From IMG/VR virus record IMGVR_UViG_3300017967_008316, positions 1 to 23,622 of that record: 23,622 bases of DNA, one strand, 5' to 3'. The notes beneath the pieces were generated by a model. It was not told where the DNA came from, ran no database searches, and saw nothing but the letters and a program-made list of their open reading frames with translations. This document shows positions 12,714-19,288 of this stretch, one piece after another. Position numbers and translations under genes: made by a program. Numbering within the stretch: position 1 is the first letter of the stretch; every line of letters starts with the position of its first letter. Source of the DNA: a virus.

Positions 12714-13183
12714 ATTGCCTTTCTAAATGAAAGTTGAACCATCTCTTTGTCAGAATTAGTGAATGATGTTTCTAAAGATAGTCCCTCTTTAATCTGAAGA
12801 TGTGCATAAATTGACGAAGGAGTTTTATAGAAACCCCCTTTAGGAAGTGGACCTAGCATCCAAAACGGAGCAATCCCTATCCTTAATCTTGGATTTATCT
12901 GGTACTCGATTTGAGCAAGTCTAATCCTTATTTGATTCTGCATAGAATAAGTAGAATCATCTTCACCAATATAAGATTGATCGCCGAATAAATTAACCAA
13001 TTCTAATCTTGGTCCGAATATCCATTTCCCATAATTAAATGATTTTTCTACACTTATAGATAAGGAATTGTAATAGGATATGTTAGCCGACATTTCAACT
13101 TGCCAGCTTTCTAAAGTATCTTTTGATTGTCCTACAGAACTAGTAGATAAAAACAACAAAAAGCAAAATATTAAGTTTCTCAT
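12710..13183 (-). CDS. small exported outer-membrane beta-barrel-like protein
   Basis: 157 residues on the minus strand, opposite to the surrounding plus-strand genes. Residues 1-19 (MRNLIFCFLLFLSTSSVGQ) are a typical Bacteroidota signal peptide. The rest alternates polar and hydrophobic residues in strand-sized pieces (WQVEMSANISYY, SLSISVEKSF, WIFGPRLELVNLF, QIRIRLAQIEYQI, RLRIGIAPFWML, SIYAHLQIKEG, LSLETSFTN, MVQLSFRKAI), as in 8-stranded outer-membrane barrels. The position between tRNA blocks and the opposite strand mark it as a cargo gene. It may remodel the host surface, for instance to block superinfection; this is inferred. Confidence 0.65.
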   Translation of the reverse strand: MRNLIFCFLLFLSTSSVGQSKDTLESWQVEMSANISYYNSLSISVEKSFNYGKWIFGPRLELVNLFGDQSYIGEDDSTYSMQNQIRIRLAQIEYQINPRLRIGIAPFWMLGPLPKGGFYKTPSSIYAHLQIKEGLSLETSFTNSDKEMVQLSFRKAI

Positions 13184-13256
13184 ATGGCTTCTTTATTTTA
13201 TCTATATGAAGATATCTGAACATCATTGATATATCAAGTAATATAAATGTCACAAT

Positions 13257-13330
13257 GCACCCATAGCTCAGCTGGATAGAGCATCTGCCTTCTAAGCAGA
13301 CGGTCTCAGGTTCGAATCCTGATGGGTGTA
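13257..13330 (+). tRNA. tRNA-Arg (anticodon UCU)
   Basis: Acceptor GCACCCA / TGGGTGT, D arm AGCTC...GAGC, anticodon stem TCTGC/GCAGA with loop CTTCTAA (TCT, reads AGA, the dominant Arg codon in these genes), T arm TCAGG TTCGAAT CCTGA. Confidence 0.95.
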
Positions 13331-13336
13331 CTAAAC

Positions 13337-13401
13337 GATCAAGCGTTCCAGCCGATTACGGTAAAACGAAGGTCTAAGGGAACTAGTACCTTGGCTTGAT
13401 C
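13337..13401 (+). ncRNA. 65-nt pseudoknot-like RNA element between tRNA genes
   Basis: An 8-bp outer stem GATCAAGC (13337-13344) / GCTTGATC (13394-13401) closes the element. Inside, GTTCC (13345-13349) can pair with GGAAC (13379-13383) and AAGGT (13369-13373) with ACCTT (13388-13392). The two helices interleave, giving an H-type pseudoknot or two alternative folds. A short CCG/CGG hairpin lies between. There is no T-loop or anticodon arm, so it is not a tRNA. It lies 6 nt after tRNA-Arg and 4 nt before tRNA-Met in what is probably one transcript. Function unknown; a processing element, small RNA or ribozyme are all possible. Confidence 0.5.
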
Positions 13402-13405
13402 CCAC

Positions 13406-13479
13406 GCTCTCTTAGCTCAGTTGGTCAGAGCACCCGACTCATAATCGGTAGGTCGTAGGTTCAAGCCCTACAGGGAGCA
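13406..13479 (+). tRNA. tRNA-Met (anticodon CAU; tRNA-Ile2 possible)
   Basis: Acceptor GCTCTCT / AGGGAGC (one T:G pair), D arm AGCTC...GAGC, anticodon loop CTCATAA (CAT), T arm GTAGG TTCAAGC CCTAC. The 27-43 pair is a C-U mismatch. CAU is also used by lysidine-modified tRNA-Ile2; with a separate Ile(UAU) gene nearby, Met is more likely. Confidence 0.9.
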
Positions 13480-13509
13480 CTAATTAAACCAATACACTTT
13501 TTCGCATTC

Positions 13510-13537
13510 TGCACCTCTACGGATTTTTATAGGTGCA
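13510..13537 (+). other. hairpin between tRNA-Met and tRNA-Ile
   Basis: TGCACCT (13510-13516) pairs perfectly with AGGTGCA (13531-13537) around a 14-nt loop. It lacks a T-run, so a processing or spacer hairpin is more likely than a terminator. Confidence 0.4.
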
Positions 13538-13544
13538 TCAACAT

Positions 13545-13618
13545 GGGGGCGTAGCTCAGTTGGTTAGAGCAGGATGCTTATATCATCAAGGTCACAGGTT
13601 CAAATCCTGTCGTCCCTA
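13545..13618 (+). tRNA. tRNA-Ile (anticodon UAU)
   Basis: Acceptor GGGGGCG / CGTCCCT (two G-U pairs), D arm GCTC...GAGC, anticodon loop CTTATAT (TAT, reads AUA), T arm ACAGG TTCAAAT CCTGT. The 27-43 pair is a G-A mismatch. Last tRNA of the array. Confidence 0.92.
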
Positions 13619-13623
13619 CTTAG

Positions 13624-13650
13624 GGGCAGGAGAAAGGCTCCTGCCCTTTT
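13624..13650 (+). terminator. Rho-independent terminator after the tRNA array
   Basis: A 9-bp stem GGGCAGGAG (13624-13632) / CTCCTGCCC (13638-13646), loop AAAGG, followed by TTTT. Confidence 0.92.
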
Positions 13651-13654
13651 CCGC

Positions 13655-13669
13655 TATAAATAAAATAAA
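13655..13669 (+). promoter_or_regulatory. TATAAATA late-promoter-like box
   Basis: An exact TATAAATA at 13655-13662 continues into AATAAA; ATAAATAAAATAAA is shared with the box before the rhodopsin operon. It lies directly after a terminator and 14 nt before the ATG at 13676, so the leader would be very short. Confidence 0.5.
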
Positions 13670-13675
13670 GACATA

Positions 13676-14128
13676 ATGTATAGGGTATTTAAGAAGCTAA
13701 ATGGTACCGCAGTAGATATCGTGGATCACACCATCTCAGTTCTTAAAGAATGTCCATATACTGAAATTCATATCGGTAGTGACTCACAGAATCACTCTGA
13801 AGTCACTAAATATAGTACTGTTATAGCATATAGGTTTGGAAACAGAGGGGTGCACTACGTTGTACATAAGATGTCAACTCCTAAGATCACTGATAAATGG
13901 ACTAGATTATGGAAAGAAGCAGTAATGTCAATTGAAACAGCTGAAATACTGACCTCAAAAATAAAGGTTCAAGTTCAAATAGATTTAGATTATAACTCAG
14001 ATAAGAGATATTTTAGTAGCAGGCTAGTTCAGGCAACTTCAGGTTGGGCAAATAGTCTGGGATACAAAGTTAATATTAAACCTGATAATCAGATCGCTAC
14101 CAGAGCAGCAGATTACCACTGTAGGTAA
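13676..14128 (+). CDS. RNase H-fold protein of the DUF458/YkuK type
   Basis: 150 residues. EIHIGSDSQNHSEVTKYSTVIAY (30-52) is the first strand pair of an RNase H-like fold with the acidic residue D36, as in the YkuK/DUF458 family (typical IxIGTDSQ). Further acids sit in a strand (VQIDLDYNS, D103/D105) and near the C-terminus (ATRAADYHCR, D146), giving a plausible metal-binding set. The family is uncharacterised; nuclease activity is a prediction. The gene begins a new transcription unit between a terminator and a TATAAATA box upstream and the methyltransferase-like gene downstream. Confidence 0.7.
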   Translation: MYRVFKKLNGTAVDIVDHTISVLKECPYTEIHIGSDSQNHSEVTKYSTVIAYRFGNRGVHYVVHKMSTPKITDKWTRLWKEAVMSIETAEILTSKIKVQVQIDLDYNSDKRYFSSRLVQATSGWANSLGYKVNIKPDNQIATRAADYHCR

Positions 14129-14153
14129 ATACTATAAACCTACACCACTTATT

Positions 14154-14160
14154 TAGTATA
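14154..14160 (+). promoter_or_regulatory. TAGTATA box before the methyltransferase-like gene
   Basis: TAGTATA ends only 9 nt before the ATG at 14169, unlike the 24-nt spacing elsewhere. If it is a -10 box the mRNA would be nearly leaderless. Confidence 0.35.
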
Positions 14161-14168
14161 ATTTATAT

Positions 14169-14759
14169 ATGCCTAGATTCGTAAAAGAAAATATTGAATT
14201 TAAAGGAATAGACTTTCTTCCAGAATATTGGAAGCCATACTTTGTTCTTTCGGAAATCGGCAAAACATACACAGTCATTAGAGACACCGAAGTTCCTATT
14301 TTGAATAACACAAACAATTCGTGCAAAAGCTGTGGAAATAGAATTCCAGACCTAATAATGTCTGATACTGAATATGAATACCATACAAATCAACCATTCT
14401 TTGATTTATGCTTGGAATACACTCACCCTAGAGTATTATCAGTTGGATACGGAATAGGATTGATTATTCCCGAAATGGAACGTCAAGGAGTAGATCTAAC
14501 TATACTTGAAAAATATCAAGAAATTCTAGATCTTGACGAAAATATTGATCAAGTAAAGCAGTCACATACAATAATTATTGGCGATATTAAAAGCTTTGAT
14601 CTCTCTCAGTTAGATCCGTTTGATGTCATATTTTTAGACATAACTGAAAATCTACCCTGGGCAGAAGTTCAGGCTTTAAAAAGTAATTTAAAACCGGGTG
14701 GTCAATTAAAACTATGGTCACATGATAAAAAGATTAATGACCGTAAAAAAAATACTTAA
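14169..14759 (+). CDS. Rossmann-fold SAM-dependent methyltransferase-like protein
   Basis: 196 residues. RVLSVGYGIGLIIPEM (88-103) is a glycine-rich SAM-binding motif I. E114 (LTILEKY) is at the ribose-binding position, GDI (138-140) at the adenine-binding loop, and VIFLDI (153-158) and LKPGGQLKLWSH (174-185) are the usual following strands. The layout resembles spermidine-synthase-like and small methyltransferases. The N-terminal 80 residues form a separate piece with a CKSCGN CxxC (52-57). The substrate cannot be read from the sequence. The stop codon is directly followed by the start of the nuclease gene (TAAATG). Confidence 0.7.
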   Translation: MPRFVKENIEFKGIDFLPEYWKPYFVLSEIGKTYTVIRDTEVPILNNTNNSCKSCGNRIPDLIMSDTEYEYHTNQPFFDLCLEYTHPRVLSVGYGIGLIIPEMERQGVDLTILEKYQEILDLDENIDQVKQSHTIIIGDIKSFDLSQLDPFDVIFLDITENLPWAEVQALKSNLKPGGQLKLWSHDKKINDRKKNT

Positions 14760-15368
14760 ATGAGAAAAATAAAAATGATTAATCGACTTACTTTAATTCT
14801 TGCACTATTCCTAAGTGTAGGATTTGCTAATGCACAAACCTCTGCTGATACTCTTGAAACGGATATATTCAAAGTGGTTTATTCTGAATTTCACGAACAG
14901 CCTCTTTTCCTATCGTATACCGTCGATTGTCCAACTGGAACGGCATCTAGATCGGGAATGAATTTCTACAAAGTAGAAGGAATTCATACCTCCGATAACG
15001 ATGACTATAAGGACAATCCATATGATAAGGGACATCTTGCTCCAGCTGCAGCCTTTAATTGTGATAGAGACGTTTTAAAAATGACGTTTTCATATTTAAA
15101 CTGTGCTCTCCAGCATGAGGGATTAAATAGAGGACCTTGGAAAGAACTAGAAGGATTTGAAAGAGATCTAGCTAAAGTATTCGACCAAGTATCAGTTGAA
15201 ATTACAGTTAATTTTACTGAAGAGTTACATAGAGTTCCCGGAGGAGCTGCTATTCCGGATTCCTTCACTAAGATCATAAGATTTGACGGAAAAGCAATTG
15301 CTTTTGTTTTTCCAAATGAAGATGTATCTGGTGAAGATTGGTCCAAGTTTAGAGTGCTTGATTGGTAA
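14760..15368 (+). CDS. exported DNA/RNA non-specific endonuclease (NUC1/Serratia nuclease family)
   Basis: 202 residues. A signal peptide spans about residues 1-26 (MINRLTLILALFLSVGFANAQ); an internal ATG at 14775 would give a more standard signal length. YDKGHLAPA (88-96) is the family DRGH motif with Lys for Arg; H92 would be the general base. N114, N123 (LNRGPWKELE) and E129 are candidates for metal and phosphate contacts. It would cut DNA and RNA in the periplasm or outside the cell. An exported nuclease in a phage could attack incoming DNA of rivals, or scavenge or thin DNA at lysis; the choice is inference. A bidirectional terminator separates it from the convergent sheath gene. Confidence 0.88.
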   Translation: MRKIKMINRLTLILALFLSVGFANAQTSADTLETDIFKVVYSEFHEQPLFLSYTVDCPTGTASRSGMNFYKVEGIHTSDNDDYKDNPYDKGHLAPAAAFNCDRDVLKMTFSYLNCALQHEGLNRGPWKELEGFERDLAKVFDQVSVEITVNFTEELHRVPGGAAIPDSFTKIIRFDGKAIAFVFPNEDVSGEDWSKFRVLDW

Positions 15369-15393
15369 TCTAAATCAAATAATCTTAAAATAA

Positions 15394-15420
15394 AAAAGGG
15401 AAGCAATTAGCTTCCCTTTT
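15394..15420. terminator. bidirectional terminator between convergent genes
   Basis: A perfect 11-bp stem AAAAGGGAAGC / GCTTCCCTTTT with loop AATTA. A-run and T-run on either side make it work in both directions, for the nuclease gene (+) and the tail-sheath gene (-). Confidence 0.93.
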
Positions 15421-15442
15421 CTGTATCAATAAGCTTCTAGGT

Positions 15443-18418
15443 TTAGAAACTTGGTGTGAATCCTGTTGAATCTGAACTAAGTTCTCCACCGACTCTGGTA
15501 ATTGTAATACGGTTGATGAATTTGTGAATTCCTCTTGGGAAATCAACAATAACATCAATGATAGCCGCATTGTTTTCAATTACTTCATTAGTGTTATTAG
15601 AAGAATCAAATACAACTTTGTATGAACTTAATCCTCTAGCGTTAACAACAGCATCTAAGTAGTTTTCAACAATCGTCTTAACTCTAAGTCTAGTGATCTC
15701 ATCGTTAAAGTCAAACAAGAAGTTGAATAGTATTCTAGAAATATCTCTTTCAATAGTAGAAAGATTGTCTCTAACGTGCGCATTATTAAGAGCTGAATTA
15801 ACTCTCTGGTAAGCTGTGTTATTAGAGAATAATAGAGTACCAAATCCTCTTCTCTTAACAATTAGATTGTGACCAATTGGCTCTAAGAAATCTCTATCTT
15901 GATCCGTTAATTCGTATTCAATTCCAACTAATTCAGGATCCGTGATAGCACCTCTTTTTCCACCGGCTACAATTAAGAATGGAGTACCATTCTTGAACTT
16001 TCTAACATAAAGATTAGAAATGTATGCCGCTGGCGGAACTGAGATATTTCTATTTCCGTTTCTAATAATCAGATTAGGGAAGTAGAAAGTAGAGTAAGAT
16101 GCTAGTGGAACACCGTTAATATCCTCTTGAGCAAATTGGAAGGTAAAACTAGGATTTAAGTTTAAATCTCCACCTTTAGAAATTAACTCAGTTGATAGTA
16201 ACTTATTAGTTGAACTAATAAAGCTAGGATCTACAGATTTTTCAAATTGAGCTACAGAAGGAGCATTTAACAATGCCATTGCTTGCCCGTGAGTAGCTGC
16301 TAATTTAGATAAGTAATACTTAGAGCTCGAGCTAATCTCTCCCTCATAGGTATCTACTATGTATCTGAAGTCAATTACTTCTTTTCCAGCAAGAGCTTGC
16401 GGAATTGAAGTGTAATCAAAGAGATAAGATAGTATATCTTGCTGTCTAGCGGCAGTTCCGTTAGGTAACAATGTTTCTCTAATCTTAAATCCTCTCAAAT
16501 ATTGTCCTCTAATAGAGTTTACAAAGTTGTATACTCCCTTGTAAACTTGAATCTTATTATTAGTTACATCTAGACCACTTATTTCATCTACTGAAGGGGC
16601 CATAGTAGTAACAGTATATTCAAGTCTATATGGGCTAATTTCTTCTCTAGAAGTAACAGAAATTATCTTCAACAATCTAGGTCTAACATCTCCGATTCTT
16701 TTAGCTCTAATGAAGTGATTAACTTTTATAAATTCATCAACTTTAGCCTTATTAACTGCAACTGAAGTATTTACTCCTACTACAATTTTATTAGGTTGAG
16801 TAATTGTAAAGTCAGTAAAGTAGTTAGTATCTGAAAGATCAAACTCTGCGGTGTAATCTTCTCCAGCGTCAGTAACGATCTTGATATAATCATTTCCTCC
16901 ACCGGTATAAACAATTGAGCTTGCATCTTCTTGATTTAATAAAGTAATATCAGAATATATAAATACTTTGATGTACTTCAACTCATTTCCTGACACAGTG
17001 ATTGAGAAGTTATCTTGAGTTTTGATGTAGTAGTCTAACGTACCGTTTGTAATGATATCACCAGTTCTAACAAAACCATTTGCATATGAATCATACAGAG
17101 TACTGTCCTCCATTGCGATGATATATGGATCTCCAGATGCTGGCGTAATAACGTAAGTATCTCCAGCAATCGTTGGAATAACCGAACCAGTTAAGAAATT
17201 AGCTTCTGAATCGCTATCGCTAATTGCGAAAATTAATTCAGAATCTGCTGGTCGTCTGTAGCTTAAAACATCAATCAGAGGAGTTACATCAGCAGCAGAT
17301 CCGTCGGTATCATATCCTCCGTCATCAGCAGTGTATGCATCATCTGAATTTAATTCATCATATCCGTGTCCAACTAAGTCAATTCTATGAGTATCAACCT
17401 CAATATCATTGAAGTTAGTGTTAGCAAGATCGACCAAGTCCAATTTATCAGAATCTAAAGCACATAGTACCCCGGTTGATGGGAATAGTCTATTAACTAA
17501 TCTGTCAATAGAAATACTATTTCCAGATTGATCTATGAAATCTGGAATTAAGCATCCGATTGTTCTACTGATTACTTTAATCTCTCTAAGAGCAAAGAAT
17601 TCAGAAGATTTTGCTTCAATTAAACCAGACTCATCGAAAAATTGTCCATATACTGGATCGTTTGCCAGTTTCAAGTAGTTAGTCCAATCTCCAGATATAA
17701 AGATTACCTCTACCATGTAGTCTGAGATAAAATCATCTGGGTGAACATAGGAAGGAAAATCTGTTTCTTCTCCGCTTCCGACAGTGTTGTACCATTCCTT
17801 TGCTGTTATATCAAACCCGGTTGTAGCAGCACGTCTTGTCCATATCGTCAAATTAGATTTTCCAGTGTTTGCGAATGATAAGATCTTATTAGAATCAATT
17901 GAAACGTTACCTAGTCCTCCTGGATTGGTGATATAATCATCTCCAAGAGCCAAGTTCTTAGTTTTGTTCAATTGTTCTGAGCTAGCAAACCATAACCTTC
18001 TAGTATTGAAGAAGTCTATGATTGGATTTTTTACCGGATTTTCCCCTGAGTTGTTACTAGAAGACTCAGTGTTAAACGTCGTAAAGTAGGCTTGATCCTG
18101 ATTAACTAGCGAATCGTCGTCAGTATCTATCGGCATAACGTTTAAAGCAAATACTGGTCCTTCTCTCAATGCGACTTCAATAGATCTATGGAAATATCCA
18201 CCAGCCTTTTCCAACTTAGGATCGATATCACCAAACACTGCTTTAAGAGTTCTAAGGTCGTTTATTAATACAACAGTATTAAATGGACCGACTCTGCTTG
18301 ATCCGATTACTAATCTTCCAGTCGTTAAAGGAAGAGCTACGTTCTCGCTTTGATCAATCTCAACGGTATATACACCGCTGGACTTAAAATTATTTAAATT
18401 GATCCTTCTTTCAGCCAT
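15443..18418 (-). CDS. 18: contractile tail sheath protein (T4 gp18 type)
   Basis: 991 residues, longer than T4 gp18 (659). The N-terminus (SSGVYTVEIDQSE, then GRLVIGSSRVGPFNTVVLI) and the C-terminal domain (FFPNLIIRNGNRNISVPPAAY-like segment, RGFGTLLFSNNTAYQ, NNAHVRDNLSTIERDI, then FPRGIHKFINRITITRVGG) are those of T4-like sheaths. The extra length is in the middle, with Asp/Tyr/Gly-rich stretches (about 340-400) and beta-rich insertions, probably surface-exposed. The gene stands alone on the minus strand without the tube gene beside it. The ATG follows a leader with a late-promoter-like box. The protein polymerises around the tail tube and contracts on infection. Confidence 0.92.
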   Translation of the reverse strand: MAERRINLNNFKSSGVYTVEIDQSENVALPLTTGRLVIGSSRVGPFNTVVLINDLRTLKAVFGDIDPKLEKAGGYFHRSIEVALREGPVFALNVMPIDTDDDSLVNQDQAYFTTFNTESSSNNSGENPVKNPIIDFFNTRRLWFASSEQLNKTKNLALGDDYITNPGGLGNVSIDSNKILSFANTGKSNLTIWTRRAATTGFDITAKEWYNTVGSGEETDFPSYVHPDDFISDYMVEVIFISGDWTNYLKLANDPVYGQFFDESGLIEAKSSEFFALREIKVISRTIGCLIPDFIDQSGNSISIDRLVNRLFPSTGVLCALDSDKLDLVDLANTNFNDIEVDTHRIDLVGHGYDELNSDDAYTADDGGYDTDGSAADVTPLIDVLSYRRPADSELIFAISDSDSEANFLTGSVIPTIAGDTYVITPASGDPYIIAMEDSTLYDSYANGFVRTGDIITNGTLDYYIKTQDNFSITVSGNELKYIKVFIYSDITLLNQEDASSIVYTGGGNDYIKIVTDAGEDYTAEFDLSDTNYFTDFTITQPNKIVVGVNTSVAVNKAKVDEFIKVNHFIRAKRIGDVRPRLLKIISVTSREEISPYRLEYTVTTMAPSVDEISGLDVTNNKIQVYKGVYNFVNSIRGQYLRGFKIRETLLPNGTAARQQDILSYLFDYTSIPQALAGKEVIDFRYIVDTYEGEISSSSKYYLSKLAATHGQAMALLNAPSVAQFEKSVDPSFISSTNKLLSTELISKGGDLNLNPSFTFQFAQEDINGVPLASYSTFYFPNLIIRNGNRNISVPPAAYISNLYVRKFKNGTPFLIVAGGKRGAITDPELVGIEYELTDQDRDFLEPIGHNLIVKRRGFGTLLFSNNTAYQRVNSALNNAHVRDNLSTIERDISRILFNFLFDFNDEITRLRVKTIVENYLDAVVNARGLSSYKVVFDSSNNTNEVIENNAAIIDVIVDFPRGIHKFINRITITRVGGELSSDSTGFTPSF

Positions 18419-18429
18419 TTCTTTAAGTA

Positions 18430-18448
18430 TATTTTTTATTATTTATTC
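18430..18448 (-). promoter_or_regulatory. late-promoter-like box of the tail-sheath gene
   Basis: Read on the minus strand this is GAATAAATAATAAAAAATA, identical over 19 nt to the box at 4329-4347. It begins 30 bases before the sheath ATG. The ATAAATA core resembles the T4 late promoter. Confidence 0.6.
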
Positions 18449-18533
18449 TCACACGATGTCAATAAACCCAAAAAATATTCAAAAATCAAGATCCAAGTCA
18501 TCAATTTGATGTATAAGACTATAAAGAATTTTC

Positions 18534-18998
18534 ATGGCAAACTCGGACAACATTTGTGCAGACCTCAAGGTTGAGGACTTTTATTCAGATAACTCTGATA
18601 CTCTAGGGCTAATTTTCAACAAGCAGAAGGAACTCCAAGAGAGACTTGGATTTGATTTTAAAGACTGGACATTAAAGCAAATTGCAGATTTTTGGATGGT
18701 CAATAAGCACGCAATGAGCGACGAGCTTAACGAAATGTTCGATGCACTCGGCGGTATTAACGAAGGAATAGGTTCCGCGGCTTGGAAATATTGGAAAAAT
18801 AATAATTCTAAGGCGACCGAGATGAAAATTTCAGATTTATCAGATGATGATAAACTAGAACTATTCTACGAGTGGATCGACGGGCTTCATTTTTACATGA
18901 ACTTTGCGATATCAATTGGCATGACTCCTTCAGATATCGTAAATCTTTACATGGCAAAAAATTCAGAAAACCACGATCGTCAGAATCGAGGATACTAA
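18534..18998 (+). CDS. dimeric (all-alpha) dUTPase
   Basis: 154 residues. The all-alpha NTP-pyrophosphatase signature is visible: E64-x-x-E67 (SDELNEMF) in one helix and E113-x-x-D116 (YEWIDGLHFYMNFAISIGM) in another, with WKYWK (84-88) between them, plus the C-terminal pattern LYMAKNSENHDRQNRGY typical of the dimeric dUTPase family. It hydrolyses dUTP to dUMP, which keeps uracil out of DNA and feeds dTMP synthesis, in line with the ribonucleotide reductase genes. It is the first plus-strand gene after the divergent sheath gene, so its promoter must lie in 18449-18533, where I see only A/T-rich sequence. Confidence 0.85.
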   Translation: MANSDNICADLKVEDFYSDNSDTLGLIFNKQKELQERLGFDFKDWTLKQIADFWMVNKHAMSDELNEMFDALGGINEGIGSAAWKYWKNNNSKATEMKISDLSDDDKLELFYEWIDGLHFYMNFAISIGMTPSDIVNLYMAKNSENHDRQNRGY

Positions 18999-19012
18999 AA
19001 AAAATAGATAAA

Positions 19013-19267
19013 ATGAAAATAGTAGGAGAAGACGGAAATCAACCAGGGCCTCAACCCGGACCAAGTGGTATACCGGCAGATGTTCTAAAGAATGCCGAGT
19101 ATATTAAGTGTGAGGAGTGCGAAGGCACCGTATTTGAAGAAAAAATGATGATCAAGAAAATATCCAAGTTTTTAACTGGATCTGATCGAGACAGTATTGC
19201 CCCAGTACCAGTTGTTGTTTGCTCAGCTTGTGGACATATGAATGAAATGTTTAAGCCATCAATATAA
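19013..19267 (+). CDS. small zinc-ribbon protein
   Basis: 84 residues from the ATG at 19013, chosen because it follows an A-rich leader 12 nt after the dUTPase stop; the frame is open farther upstream but that overlaps dUTPase. C33-x-x-C36 (KCEEC) and C70-x-x-C73 (CSACGH) make a four-cysteine zinc ribbon around a basic segment (KMMIKKISKF). The N-terminus is Gly/Pro-rich (GNQPGPQPGPSG) and probably flexible. Function unknown; its place just before DNA polymerase suggests replication or transcription. Confidence 0.75.
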   Translation: MKIVGEDGNQPGPQPGPSGIPADVLKNAEYIKCEECEGTVFEEKMMIKKISKFLTGSDRDSIAPVPVVVCSACGHMNEMFKPSI

Positions 19268-19288
19268 ACCCCCAGTCAAAGATCACAT

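Noticed and set aside
13337-13401. An additional tRNA gene
   Set aside because: It has an acceptor-like stem but no T-loop TTCRANY, no 7-nt anticodon loop and crossing helices instead.
15005-15406. 133-residue minus-strand frame opposite the exported nuclease
   Set aside because: The plus strand has a signal peptide and nuclease motifs; the minus frame runs into the terminator and has no leader.
15443-18418. Open frames inside the tail-sheath gene in other frames (for example 15655-15861 minus and 17224-17412 plus)
   Set aside because: Low-complexity translations without leaders; shadows of the sheath coding sequence.
18449-18533. Host-type promoter (TTTG / TAnnTTTG) before the dUTPase gene
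   Set aside because: TTTG and TATAA-like strings are present but not at the consensus spacing; too weak to report as a feature.
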